From Robiginitomaculum sp. (GTDB lineage: Bacteria; Pseudomonadota; Alphaproteobacteria; Caulobacterales; Maricaulaceae), in the NCBI GenBank assembly GCA_021776595.1, contig JAJFFP010000030.1, forward strand, positions 1 through 64,000: DNA of 64,000 nt, in the 5' to 3' direction. Shown in pieces: positions 45,299-53,841 of the stretch (position 1 is the stretch's first letter; each line of letters begins with the position of its first letter). A program made the position numbers and the translations under genes. Under the pieces are notes generated by a model. The model worked only from the letters and a program-made list of their open reading frames with translations, did no database searches and was not told the origin of the DNA.

Positions 45299-45339
45299 GC
45301 TCTGTAATCAGGTATATGGAATTTACCTGATTACAGAGC
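45299..45339. repeat. Perfect 16-bp inverted repeat before the MFS gene
   Basis: GCTCTGTAATCAGGTA (45299-45314) and TACCTGATTACAGAGC (45324-45339) form a perfect palindrome with a 9-base loop, ending 10 bp before the GTG start of the MFS exporter. TTGACA at 45283-45288 lies just upstream, so the left arm would overlap a -10 region. It could be an operator for a repressor, a bidirectional terminator without a T run, or a hairpin hiding the start of translation. Confidence 0.8.
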
Positions 45340-45349
45340 TGGCTTTGTT

Positions 45350-46561
45350 GTGAACCATCCAGATCGTCGCCGTTCATTTTACCTGCTTTTTGCGGCGCTT
45401 TTTGTCATGGGCGCGAGCAATTCCATGTTGTTTGTTATTTTACCCATGGTCACGCGGAGCATGGGTACGGGCGAGATTTATGTTGGCCTGATTTTCGCCG
45501 GCTCATCCCTCTTTTACATGGGGTTCAGCCCGTTTTGGGGATCATTAAGCGATCATAAGGGACGCCGCCCCATTTTGCTCGTGGGGCTGGCTGGCAACAC
45601 CTTGTCTCTGGCCGCCATAGCTTTGGTGGCAGGGCTTGCTTTATCCGGGCATTTAATGCCGGTGCTGGCCATGGGTTTGTTTGCGGCGGCGCGAGTGCTT
45701 TACGGCGCCATAGGTTCGGCCATTCAGCCAGCGGCGCAAGCCTATATCGCTGATCGCACAGCTATTCATGAACGCACACGCATTATGTCGGCACTGACCG
45801 CAGGGGCCGGGCTGGGAACCGCGTTTGGCCCCCCATTGGCGGCCTGGGCGGGGGCGCTATTTAGTGTTGAAGGGTTTGTGCTGATTCTGGCTGGCATATC
45901 TTTTTCGGTCTTTATACTAATCGCTTTGGCCCTGCCCGAACATCGGGCACCAACGCCGCAAAAGCCAGGTTCACGAAATCTATTCAAACTGGCGCGGGAT
46001 CACAGGTTGTTGCCTTATTTGCTGGTTGGTGTGGCCGGGTGGACGGCGCAGGGCGTCTTTTTGCAGACCCTGTTGTTTTATCTACTGGATCGTGCCCATC
46101 TGGACATCAGCCGGGCTGCGATGGTTTCAGGTTCTATTCTTGCCGGTGGGGCGGCCCTGGTGTTTACCGCGCAATTTGTGCTCATACCATTTATGCGTTT
46201 GCGGCCTCGTATATTGATGATTGTTGGTCTTTTCCTGACAGGTATGGGCGCGATCAGCATGATGTTCAGCGCCAGTGTGTGGAGCATTGGCATGGCATTT
46301 TTGCTCACTTCTTTGGGCTCTGGTCTGACCAGGCCCGGTGTGGTTAGCGGCGCGTCTTTAAGTGTTAAGCCGGAGGAGCAGGGCTCGGCGGCAGGTCTGG
46401 CCACGGCCACGGCTGGTGCCGGATTTTTTCTGGCGCCGTTTACCGGTTTGGCGCTTTACCAGTTTGTCAGGCCGGAAGCTGCTTTTGCTGCGGTGGCAGT
46501 ATTGGTGTTACTGATGGCGTTATTGGCGCTCACCAACCGGCGTATCCGCGAGGTCGGATAG
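45350..46561 (+). CDS. Major facilitator superfamily transporter
   Basis: A 403-residue inner-membrane protein with 12 predicted helices. Motif A between helices 2 and 3 is GSLSDHKGRRPIL, and the GP-rich signature of drug exporters lies in AGAGLGTAFGPPLAAWAG. It therefore looks like a drug:H+ antiporter of the DHA1 group. The start is GTG 45350 (VNHPDRRRSF). Substrate cannot be predicted. It overlaps the convergent lytic transglycosylase gene by 42 bp. Confidence 0.9.
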   Translation: MNHPDRRRSFYLLFAALFVMGASNSMLFVILPMVTRSMGTGEIYVGLIFAGSSLFYMGFSPFWGSLSDHKGRRPILLVGLAGNTLSLAAIALVAGLALSGHLMPVLAMGLFAAARVLYGAIGSAIQPAAQAYIADRTAIHERTRIMSALTAGAGLGTAFGPPLAAWAGALFSVEGFVLILAGISFSVFILIALALPEHRAPTPQKPGSRNLFKLARDHRLLPYLLVGVAGWTAQGVFLQTLLFYLLDRAHLDISRAAMVSGSILAGGAALVFTAQFVLIPFMRLRPRILMIVGLFLTGMGAISMMFSASVWSIGMAFLLTSLGSGLTRPGVVSGASLSVKPEEQGSAAGLATATAGAGFFLAPFTGLALYQFVRPEAAFAAVAVLVLLMALLALTNRRIREVG

Positions 46562-47749
46562 TTGCTTTTGCACTTGCTGCAACGTGCTGCGATCCAAAAA
46601 GCCATCGGGCACCATCGCATGGGCCTTTTGAAAGGCCCGCAAGGCTCGCCTCGTATTCGGCCCGGATATGCCATCGGGTTTACCAGCATCATAACCGGCC
46701 TGGTCAAGGGCGCTTTGCAGTGCTTTGATTTGGGTGCGCGATAATGGCCCAGTGCTTTTCGGCCAGGGGGCGCGCACGGCCTCCTTGTCATCCAGAACCC
46801 TGGAAAGCAGCCCAACCCCCAGCGCATAAGCGGTGGAATTGTTATAATGTTTTATAACGCGGAAGTTTTTGGAAACCAGAAAGGCCGGCCCTTTATAACC
46901 GGCAGGCAGGATCAGCCATGCGGGACGGCCCTGCTCGCGCATGGACCATATCGCATGATCGGCGCGCACGGCCCCACGTGCACCCCACGAGCCAATACTC
47001 AAAACGGTGTCATCGGCAAGGGCATAATCAAAACCATCTGGCAGCTCTACCTCAACCCCCCATGGCTCATCCTCGCGCCAGCCATAACGCGCCAGATAAT
47101 ACGCGGTCGAGGCCAGGGCATCAGCGCTGGAGTTCCAGATGTCTTTGCGGCCATCCCGGTCCCAATCCACAGCATATTCCAGATATGAAGTGGGCAGAAA
47201 CTGGGTTTGACCCATGGCCCCTGCCCAGGCGCCTTTCAGGTCATCGCGGCGGGCGTAGCCACTGGTCAGAATTTCCAACACAGCGAAAAGTTCGCCCTCT
47301 GCCCATGCCCTGCGCCGACCGTCATGGGCCAGTGTGGCCAGTGACCGCACCACGTCAAAATTCCCCTGAATGTGGCCATAAGCACTTTCCAGCCCCCAAA
47401 CGGCGCTTAATACTGCCGGGGGAACGTGATAAAAAGAAGAAATTTGCGTAAAGAGTGCCGCGTTTTCTTTTATGGCTATTTTGCCCTGGCTGATGCGTGC
47501 CCCGGAAAGAACGCCTTTCAGATAGTCCGCCATGGTGCGGGTAAATTCCGGCTGGCTGCCATCGCGTTCAATAACGCCGGGGTCGGGGGTCAAACCGGCA
47601 AAGGTTTCTTTTACCAGCTTGGCGTCAAAGCCTTTGGCAATCGCGCGCGCTTCAAAGCCCTGGCGCCATTGATCAAAACCGGCATCATCAGCAGTCACGG
47701 TGCCAAAAATCGCAAAGGTTATAAGAAAAGCCAATAACAAAGACCTCAT
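46520..47749 (-). CDS. Lytic murein transglycosylase, MltB type, with peptidoglycan-binding domain
   Basis: A 409-residue periplasmic enzyme. Signal peptide MRSLLLAFLITFAIFGTVTA. The SLT/MltB catalytic domain has the catalytic glutamate in VWGLESAYGHIQGNFDV and WAGAMGQTQFLPTSYLEYA. A C-terminal peptidoglycan-binding domain (about 335-400, IKALQSALDQAGYDAGKPDG) follows. It starts 4 bp before the end of the DUF1194 gene, so the two are co-translated. Confidence 0.92.
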   Translation of the reverse strand: MRSLLLAFLITFAIFGTVTADDAGFDQWRQGFEARAIAKGFDAKLVKETFAGLTPDPGVIERDGSQPEFTRTMADYLKGVLSGARISQGKIAIKENAALFTQISSFYHVPPAVLSAVWGLESAYGHIQGNFDVVRSLATLAHDGRRRAWAEGELFAVLEILTSGYARRDDLKGAWAGAMGQTQFLPTSYLEYAVDWDRDGRKDIWNSSADALASTAYYLARYGWREDEPWGVEVELPDGFDYALADDTVLSIGSWGARGAVRADHAIWSMREQGRPAWLILPAGYKGPAFLVSKNFRVIKHYNNSTAYALGVGLLSRVLDDKEAVRAPWPKSTGPLSRTQIKALQSALDQAGYDAGKPDGISGPNTRRALRAFQKAHAMVPDGFLDRSTLQQVQKQLSDLADTPVGERQ

Positions 47750-48492
47750 GGGCGCATTCCCCGGCTATGGATGGGGGTCCCCTCTGGTGTATTATCAGCG
47801 ATTTCCAATATCATTTTCCGCAATACGGCCTTTTTGAAATCATCAAAATCACGGGCCGGGATGACAAAAGCACCCGGTCCGGCGATAACCTGGTTGCGAT
47901 AATAATGATCGATCTTCACATCAACCCGTGGTCGCCATGGGTCTTGCTGTTCAGAGATTATCGGCAGGCCGTTGATGACAATATCAGACATGGCCGCGCG
48001 CTGGCGGGCGGTTTCCAGACTGGCACCTTGATTTTGCGGGCCATCACCGGATATATCAATCACCCGGCGCAGGCCATTGACCAGATTTTGATTAAATAAA
48101 ACCAGCGCCCGCTCCACCATACTGCCAATGGCGGTATAATGGCCTTGCACAAAGGGTGCGTCTTGCACTTTTTTGGCAAAGGCAGCGGCGTCCCTGGCGC
48201 TCTTGATGATGGTCCAGGGGGCGACCACGCGCTGCATGGCGCTATCGGCCCATTCCACATAAATTACGGCGATCCTGCCATGGGGGCCTGAGCGGATGGC
48301 ATCGACCACTTCTTCATTTTGCAAGGCGGCGACATAGCCATCGCGCTGTTTGCGGGCCTCGCCCTCATCAACGGAATAGGATATGTCCACCGCCAGCACC
48401 AGTTCCAGATCAACATCCGTATCTCTGGCAATTATCGGGCCGCAAAGCCCGCTAAAAAAAATGAAAAAGACAAGTGGCAATAAAGTTCTCAT
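47746..48492 (-). CDS. DUF1194 (von Willebrand factor A-like) protein
   Basis: A 248-residue secreted protein; signal peptide LPLVFFIFFSGLCGPIIA. The DUF1194 family has a vWA-like fold whose metal site is DISYSVDEGEARKQRDGYV, with DISGDGPQNQGASLETAR further on. Members are common in alphaproteobacteria and have no known function. Coupled to the lytic transglycosylase gene by a 4-bp overlap. The mature protein has no clear membrane anchor. Confidence 0.88.
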   Translation of the reverse strand: MRTLLPLVFFIFFSGLCGPIIARDTDVDLELVLAVDISYSVDEGEARKQRDGYVAALQNEEVVDAIRSGPHGRIAVIYVEWADSAMQRVVAPWTIIKSARDAAAFAKKVQDAPFVQGHYTAIGSMVERALVLFNQNLVNGLRRVIDISGDGPQNQGASLETARQRAAMSDIVINGLPIISEQQDPWRPRVDVKIDHYYRNQVIAGPGAFVIPARDFDDFKKAVLRKMILEIADNTPEGTPIHSRGMRP

Positions 48493-48585
48493 GGCTGGAT
48501 CATGCAGGGCTTTTTTGGCTAAATCAATTTACAGATTGTTTGGTTGACACATGGGACCGGTGCCCATAAGTTCCGCGCCTTGATG

Positions 48586-48616
48586 AAACCCGCCCGCAAT
48601 GGCGCGGGGTTTTTTT
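48586..48616 (+). terminator. Terminator-like hairpin in the rpmJ leader
   Basis: A GC-rich stem (AAACCCGC with GCGGGGTTT, one bulged G) is followed by seven T residues at 48610-48616. It ends 15 bp before the rpmJ start codon. There is no plus-strand gene upstream, and a likely promoter (TTGACA 48544-48549, weak -10 TAAGTT 48567-48572) would start transcription at the foot of the stem. It may be an attenuator or a 5' mRNA hairpin. Confidence 0.6.
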
Positions 48617-48631
48617 ACGAAGACTGGTCCG

Positions 48632-48757
48632 ATGAAAGTCAGAAGCTCGCTTAAATCTTTGAAGAACCGCCACCGCGATTGCAAGGTTGTACGCCGCAAG
48701 GGCCGTGTCTATGTCATCAACAAGACCGACCCGCGTTTCAAGGCCCGTCAGGGTTAA
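48632..48757 (+). CDS. rpmJ: 50S ribosomal protein L36 (C-minus form)
   Basis: A 41-residue basic protein starting [20 protein letters not shown] and ending PRFKARQG. This is L36, an assembly protein of the large ribosomal subunit. It has only one cysteine and lacks the CxxC...C-x4-H zinc ligands of the zinc-binding form, so it is of the zinc-independent type. The sequence is too short for typical gene prediction cut-offs. Ribosome site is weak; expression may depend on the hairpin in the leader. Confidence 0.95.
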   Translation: MKVRSSLKSLKNRHRDCKVVRRKGRVYVINKTDPRFKARQG

Positions 48758-48820
48758 TTGAAGCGGACTCAAAACTCTTTTATCTAAAATGATTGCGGGC
48801 ATACGATTTCGTGCCCCTGA

Positions 48821-49471
48821 TTATTCTGTGCGGCCGTATTTATAGCTTTTCATTTTTTCCAGCACCCGGTCCATTTCCGCACGAGATAACACTTCTGGCT
48901 TGCCGACTTGCAAAGCCCCCCAATATTGATGCGCCAATGTTTCCACTTCGGTAGCTAGCCACAGGGCTTTGTCCAGTGAGGCGCCACAAGCGATCATGCC
49001 ATGATGGGCCATCAGGCAGGCAAAGCGATCTTTCAGGGCAACAAGCACCAGATCGCTTAATTCTTGTGTGCCAAAGGTGGCATAGGGGCAACAGCGTATG
49101 TCATGCCCACCTGCCACGGCGACCATATAATGCACCGCCAGTATGGGTTTTTCCAAAATGGCCAGCATGGTGGCATGGGTGGCATGGGTATGCACAACAG
49201 CATTAATGTCAGGACGGTTTTGTATGATATCGCGGTGAAAGCGCCATTCACTGGACGGATTTTGATCCCCGCAGGTCGTGCCGTCCATATCCATAAAAAC
49301 AATATCGCCGGGTTGCATTTTCATATAAGGCATGGCCGATGGGGTGATAAGATAACCATCCCTAAACCGCACACTGACATTTCCCGATGTGCCCTGATTA
49401 AGCCCGGTTTCATTCATGGCAAGGCAGGTATCGATAATGCTTTTTCGTAAATCTTGCTCTTTCATAACCAT
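48821..49471 (-). CDS. Class II aldolase/adducin family (fuculose-phosphate-aldolase-like)
   Basis: A 216-residue zinc aldolase. The phosphate site is GTSGNVSVR, the catalytic glutamate is in PSSEWRFH, and zinc histidines are in HTHATHAT and HHGMIACG, matching the FucA pattern. Such enzymes split sugar 1-phosphates to DHAP plus an aldehyde. Because mtnA lies nearby, the substrate could be 5-methylthioribulose 1-phosphate or 5-deoxyribulose 1-phosphate. The start at 49471 overlaps the SDR stop by one base (TAATG), so translation is coupled. Assignment to this pathway is inference. Confidence 0.88.
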   Translation of the reverse strand: MVMKEQDLRKSIIDTCLAMNETGLNQGTSGNVSVRFRDGYLITPSAMPYMKMQPGDIVFMDMDGTTCGDQNPSSEWRFHRDIIQNRPDINAVVHTHATHATMLAILEKPILAVHYMVAVAGGHDIRCCPYATFGTQELSDLVLVALKDRFACLMAHHGMIACGASLDKALWLATEVETLAHQYWGALQVGKPEVLSRAEMDRVLEKMKSYKYGRTE

Positions 49472-50253
49472 TACCAGTTCGAGGTGCTTAACATGCCGCC
49501 ATCAACCACTAAATTGGTGCCGCTGACCCAGCTTGCCATGGGAGAGGCAAGATAAAGAACCGCTTTGGCCACATCATCGCCCTGCCCGATACGCCCAAGT
49601 GGTGCCTTGGCATTCCAGCGCGCCACGCCGTCTGGCCAATCTTTATCCAGACCGGGGCGGTCGATAAGACCGGGCGAAACGGCATTGATGCGAATATTGT
49701 GGGGACCATATTCCAGCGCCGCCGCGCGGGTAAAATGCAAAAGCGCTGCTTTGGCACTGGCATAATGGGCATGGCCGGCGGCGGGTGTGAGGCCTTCAAT
49801 TGAGGCAATGTTCATCACCGCGCCGGGTTTTCCAGACTCAATAAGCGTGCTGCACACCGCCTGGGTCATGGCAAAGGCACTGTGCAGACTGGTATCGAAC
49901 ATGGTGCGCCATTCTTGCTCTGTCATCTCTTCCAACGCTACCACATCCTGCCGGGCGGCATTATTCACCAGAATATCAACATGAAAACCTTTTTTCTGTG
50001 CAGCCCGGACAAGCTCTGATGCTGCACCCGCCTGGCTAAGATCAGCACAAAGCACCAATGCTTTTCCACCTTGATCCAATAACTGTTGAGCGAGTGCTTC
50101 AGCCGCCACGATATTGTTATGGCAATGCACAATGATTTTTGCACCGGCCCCGGCAAGTGCGCGGGCAATACATCCGCCGATCTGTCCACTGGCCCCGCTG
50201 ATCAACACTGTGCGGTCTGACAGATCAAGATAAGTGGCAGGCGCGGTGAGCAT
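49471..50253 (-). CDS. Short-chain dehydrogenase/reductase
   Basis: A 260-residue classical SDR. Cofactor loop SGASGQIGGCIA, the structural NNAAR, the catalytic serine in NIASIEG and YASAK with Tyr-x-x-x-Lys are all intact. It probably oxidises or reduces a small alcohol or aldehyde with NAD(P). I chose ATG 50253 (MLTAPATYLDL); the frame extends upstream to 50292. It lies 58 bp from the divergent cupin gene and is coupled to the aldolase. It may act on the aldehyde released by the aldolase or on a sugar before cleavage. Confidence 0.88.
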   Translation of the reverse strand: MLTAPATYLDLSDRTVLISGASGQIGGCIARALAGAGAKIIVHCHNNIVAAEALAQQLLDQGGKALVLCADLSQAGAASELVRAAQKKGFHVDILVNNAARQDVVALEEMTEQEWRTMFDTSLHSAFAMTQAVCSTLIESGKPGAVMNIASIEGLTPAAGHAHYASAKAALLHFTRAAALEYGPHNIRINAVSPGLIDRPGLDKDWPDGVARWNAKAPLGRIGQGDDVAKAVLYLASPMASWVSGTNLVVDGGMLSTSNW

Positions 50254-50311
50254 AAAGTAAATCCGGATGGCTAGTTTGACGGGGCCGGGCAAAACCCGAT
50301 ATGGCTTCTTG

Positions 50312-50680
50312 ATGCGTAAATCTGCACCTTTTCATACGGACGGACAAGAGTTTTGGACTGATGAGCGTTGTTTCATCACCGAGCTGGTCAATCATGTGCG
50401 CTGCCCTGAATTTTCTTTGGCGCTGGGGCGGGTGAAACCGGGTGTGATCACGCAATTGCATACCCTGAAGGTTCAGGAAACCTACACCATAAAAAGTGGT
50501 GTCGGGGTATTGGAACGGGATGGCAAGCTGATGGACTTAAAGGGGGGGGACAGTGTGTGTATTGCACCGGGGCAGGCGCAACGGATTACCAATACCGGCG
50601 ATCAGGACCTCCTTTTTTATCTGGTTTGCCATCCGCGCTTTGTGCCGGGCAGCTATAAAAACCTGGAAGATGAAAAATGA
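50312..50680 (+). CDS. Single-domain cupin protein
   Basis: A 122-residue cupin. The metal-binding motif 1 is [22 protein letters not shown] within its strand pair, and motif 2 is [19 protein letters not shown]. It resembles mannose-6-phosphate-isomerase-like small cupins. ATG 50312 was chosen. It overlaps mtnA by 4 bp (ATGA). In Rhodospirillum rubrum a cupin acts on 1-methylthioxylulose 5-phosphate in the methylthioadenosine-isoprenoid shunt, so a related task is possible here, but this is inference. Confidence 0.85.
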   Translation: MRKSAPFHTDGQEFWTDERCFITELVNHVRCPEFSLALGRVKPGVITQLHTLKVQETYTIKSGVGVLERDGKLMDLKGGDSVCIAPGQAQRITNTGDQDLLFYLVCHPRFVPGSYKNLEDEK

Positions 50681-51783
50681 AAGTTAATGGCAAGTCGATG
50701 CGCACCATCTGGCTGAGTGATGATGGCTGGTCAGTTGAAATCATCGATCAGACAATTTTCCCGTTTTGTTTTGAAACCGTGCGTTTGCAAACTATGGAAG
50801 ATTGCGCCCGCGCCATAAGCGATATGCTGGTGCGCGGCGCACCCTTGATCGGTGCCACGGCGGCCTATGGCCTGGCGCTGGCCATGAGAAAAAACGATAC
50901 TGATGCGGCGCTTGTTGATGCTTCTGAGACATTGCATGCCACCCGGCCAACCGCGATTAATTTGAAATGGGCACTGGATCGGATGCGCGCCGTATTGGCC
51001 CCGTTACCGTCAATATCCCGCGCCAAAACGGCTTATGCCGAGGCGGCGAGGCTGTGTGATCAGGATGTAGCGGTGAATAGCGCCATTGGCGATCATGGTC
51101 TGGCGCTCATCAAGGCCATAGCTAAAACCAAAGCGATCGGCGAGCCGGTCAATATCCTCACCCATTGTAATGCTGGCTGGCTGGCCACTGTGGATTGGGG
51201 CACGGCAACGGCGCCCATATACAAGGCCCATGACTTGGGGTTGAATGTACATGTCTGGGTCGATGAAACCCGGCCCCGTAATCAGGGTAATTCCCTGACC
51301 GCGTGGGAGCTGGGCCAGCACGGCGTGCCCCATCATGTCATTGTCGATAATGCCGGGGGGCACCTCATGCAGCATGGATTGGTGGATATGGTGCTTACCG
51401 GTACGGACCGAACCACCGCCAATGGCGATGTGTGTAATAAAATAGGCACGTATTTAAAAGCACTTGCAGCACGGGATAATGATATTCCGTTTTTTGTAGC
51501 GCTGCCTTCATCTACCATAGATTTTACGCTTCTTGACGGGTTGAGGCAAATCCCGATTGAGGAACGCGATGGTAAAGAGGTTTCCCATGTGCTGGGGCGT
51601 GCCGAAGATGGATCGGTGCGCACGGTGCAACTGACCCCCGATGACTCTCCTTTGGCCAACCCTGCGTTTGATGTTACCCCGGCACGGCTGGTAACCGGTT
51701 TGATCACAGAGCGCGGGATTGCCAAAGCCGACAAACAGGCTCTGGCTGCGCTTTTTCCGGAGCGGGCTGTGCAAGCGGTCTGA
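50677..51783 (+). CDS. mtnA: S-methyl-5-thioribose-1-phosphate isomerase
   Basis: Isomerises 5-methylthioribose 1-phosphate to 5-methylthioribulose 1-phosphate; close relatives act on 5-deoxyribose 1-phosphate. The catalytic cysteine is in [18 protein letters not shown] and the aspartate in [37 protein letters not shown] is also typical. 368 residues, the normal length. It follows the cupin by a 4-bp overlap; no mtnP, mtnK, mtnB/C/D or RuBisCO-like gene is visible in the window. Confidence 0.95.
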   Translation: MKVNGKSMRTIWLSDDGWSVEIIDQTIFPFCFETVRLQTMEDCARAISDMLVRGAPLIGATAAYGLALAMRKNDTDAALVDASETLHATRPTAINLKWALDRMRAVLAPLPSISRAKTAYAEAARLCDQDVAVNSAIGDHGLALIKAIAKTKAIGEPVNILTHCNAGWLATVDWGTATAPIYKAHDLGLNVHVWVDETRPRNQGNSLTAWELGQHGVPHHVIVDNAGGHLMQHGLVDMVLTGTDRTTANGDVCNKIGTYLKALAARDNDIPFFVALPSSTIDFTLLDGLRQIPIEERDGKEVSHVLGRAEDGSVRTVQLTPDDSPLANPAFDVTPARLVTGLITERGIAKADKQALAALFPERAVQAV

Positions 51784-51802
51784 TTGGTCCTAAAATACCG
51801 TC

Positions 51803-52351
51803 ATGTTAAACCGATTTATACTCATTGTTCTGGTTTTATTGACAACACCGGTTCTGGCGAACGAAAACAGTGTCTCATCTTTGGATGACCTGCTCTCCCG
51901 TTTGGCCCAATCACCTGGCAAAGCCGAAGCTGAACAAATCAATGAAGAGGTATGGGCGCTATTTTTTGATAGTGGCAGCCCTACGGTCGATTTATTGCTG
52001 CAACGGGGGATTACGGCTGAAAAGGCAGGCATGCTGGACCTGGCCAGTGATTTCTTTGGTGATGTGATAGAGTTTGCGCCTGATTTTGCCGAAGGATACA
52101 ATCGCCGGGCTGGCCTTGAATACAAACGCGGCGAATATAATGCAGCGTTAGAGGATCTCAATAAAGCGCTGGAATTGCAACCACGCCATTTTGGTGCCCT
52201 GACCGGTTTGGGTCTGGTACTGGAGCGTCTGGGCGCGGCGGCCCCGGCCTATCAGGCCTATAGTGATGCGCTGGCCATTAATCCTTTTGAAGAAACCGCC
52301 AAGGCTGGCGCCGCGCGTTTGGCAAAGGCGGTAAAGGGCCGCTCTTTATAG
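51803..52351 (+). CDS. Periplasmic TPR protein
   Basis: A 182-residue protein with a signal peptide (FILIVLVLLTTPVLA-NEN) and about three TPR units (ASDFFGDVIEFAPDFAEGYN, AALEDLNKALELQPRHFGAL, APAYQAYSDALAINPFEETA). It probably serves as a scaffold in the periplasm. It lies 19 bp after mtnA and may share its transcript, though nothing links the two in function. Confidence 0.85.
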   Translation: MLNRFILIVLVLLTTPVLANENSVSSLDDLLSRLAQSPGKAEAEQINEEVWALFFDSGSPTVDLLLQRGITAEKAGMLDLASDFFGDVIEFAPDFAEGYNRRAGLEYKRGEYNAALEDLNKALELQPRHFGALTGLGLVLERLGAAAPAYQAYSDALAINPFEETAKAGAARLAKAVKGRSL

Positions 52352-52447
52352 TCATGCCCTTGGGGTAATGGACTTGAAAACCTATTGGTTTCCTGCGGCC
52401 TTGCGCCTGTTACCCAAACAAATTATCGCATACCGTTTTGTTCCTGT

Positions 52448-52873
52448 TTATGAGTCGATGACCAGATGCGACCGTAAATTTTGCACATCATAACCGGCAT
52501 TGGCTGCGGCCTGAATAATCTCATCAGCGGGTATTTTTCCAGCCTGGGACAGCGCCCATAATATGGTCGAGCGGGTGCCGGTGTTACAAAATGCCAGAAT
52601 AGGTTTTTCTGCGCGTTCGTGCCATCTCGCCATTTCCTCGACGTGCGCAGGACTTAAATTGCGCAGATTGATCGGTAAAAAAATATAATCAATGCCATGG
52701 GCGTTGGCTTCGGCCTCTATGTCTGCATTTTTGGGCTGTCCCCAAGCCTCTCCATCGGGACGATTATTGATGATGGTTTTATAACCCTGTTCGACGGCGC
52801 TTTTGACATCACCGGGTTTAATTTGCGGTGAAGCGGCAAAATCTTTGGTTAATGGCCGAATATTCATGCCCAT
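52448..52873 (-). CDS. TIGR01244/DUF442 phosphatase-like protein
   Basis: A 141-residue cytoplasmic protein with a dual-specificity-phosphatase-like fold. The signature loop is AFCNTGTRSTILWALS, i.e. Cys-x5-Arg. This domain often occurs together with, or fused to, a beta-lactamase-like sulfur dioxygenase (Blh) and is regulated by BigR. It is 10 bp downstream of the persulfide dioxygenase-like gene. The role may be sulfur transfer or hydrolysis of a sulfur intermediate; not known exactly. Start at 52873 or the second Met at 52867. Confidence 0.88.
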   Translation of the reverse strand: MGMNIRPLTKDFAASPQIKPGDVKSAVEQGYKTIINNRPDGEAWGQPKNADIEAEANAHGIDYIFLPINLRNLSPAHVEEMARWHERAEKPILAFCNTGTRSTILWALSQAGKIPADEIIQAAANAGYDVQNLRSHLVIDS

Positions 52874-52883
52874 GATTTTTGTC

Positions 52884-53753
52884 CTATACTGTATTTAAGG
52901 GGAGTTTCAGATAAGAAACGCCATTGTCTTCCGGGTCAGGCATTTCTCCCGCATTGATATTGATCTGGATGGAGGGAAGGATCAGGCGCGGCACACAAAG
53001 GGTTTTATCTCTTGCGGTGCGCATGGCGACAAATTCTTCTTCGCTGATCCCGTCATGAATGTGGATATTGTTTTTGCGTTGTTCGGCCACACTGCTTACC
53101 CAGGCAAATTCATTCCGTCCGGGTGCCTTATAATCATGACACATATAAAGTCTGGTGTTTTCTGGAAGGGCCAGAATCTTGCGGATAGAACGATAAAGGG
53201 TTTTGGCATCGCCGCCTGGAAAGTCAGCGCGTGCCGTGCCAAAGTCGGGCATAAATAAAGTATCGCCAACAAATGCGTTATTACCAACACAATAGGTGAC
53301 GCAGCCCGGCGTGTGTCCAGGGCTTGCCATGACCTGAAATGTCAAACGGCCCAAATCAAAGCGCTCACCATCTTCAAAAAGGTGGTCAAACTGAATGCCG
53401 TCACAAGAAAATTCCGGCCCCAGATTAAAAATACCGGCAAAGGTCTTTTGAACGTTGGTTATCCCGCACCCAATGGAAACCTTGCCGCCAAGATGACCTT
53501 TCAGATATTGCGCGGCGCTTAAATGATCCGCATGGGCATGGGTTTCCAAAATCCACTGGATTTTCAGGCGATTTTTATTAATGTGAGATAATATTTCATC
53601 GGCGCTCTTGGTGTTGGTGCGCCCCGAAGCCGGGTCAAACCCCAGCACGGAATCCAAAATGGCTGCACATCCGCTTGCCTCATCCGCAATGATATAGCTG
53701 ACGGTAAAGGTCGGTTCGTCAAAAAATGCTGTGATTTTTGGCAGGTATGGCAT
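52884..53753 (-). CDS. Persulfide dioxygenase-like metallo-beta-lactamase-fold hydrolase (Blh/ETHE1 type)
   Basis: A 289-residue enzyme. The metal motif is ETHAHADHLSAAQYL, then SPGHTPGCVTYCVG and FVGDTLFMPDFGTARADFPG, the last typical of ETHE1/Blh proteins that oxidise glutathione persulfide to sulfite. I chose ATG 53753 with GTGAG upstream; the frame is open to 53819. It is divergent from the BigR-type regulator, and with the DUF442 gene downstream forms a sulfide-detoxification unit. No sulfide:quinone reductase is in the window. Confidence 0.9.
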   Translation of the reverse strand: MPYLPKITAFFDEPTFTVSYIIADEASGCAAILDSVLGFDPASGRTNTKSADEILSHINKNRLKIQWILETHAHADHLSAAQYLKGHLGGKVSIGCGITNVQKTFAGIFNLGPEFSCDGIQFDHLFEDGERFDLGRLTFQVMASPGHTPGCVTYCVGNNAFVGDTLFMPDFGTARADFPGGDAKTLYRSIRKILALPENTRLYMCHDYKAPGRNEFAWVSSVAEQRKNNIHIHDGISEEEFVAMRTARDKTLCVPRLILPSIQININAGEMPDPEDNGVSYLKLPLNTV

Positions 53754-53841
53754 AAATTTCTCACAATTTACTTCGTCTATTAACTTCCTCGCGCTAAAAG
53801 GCGAGCAATACATTTGCAATTATATATGAGTAGTCGCTAAT

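Noticed and set aside
53754-53841. Short stem CTCGC/GCGAG and an AT-rich stretch as a possible BigR operator
   Set aside because: The stem is only 5 bp and the AT-rich part is not a clear palindrome, so I do not name an operator.
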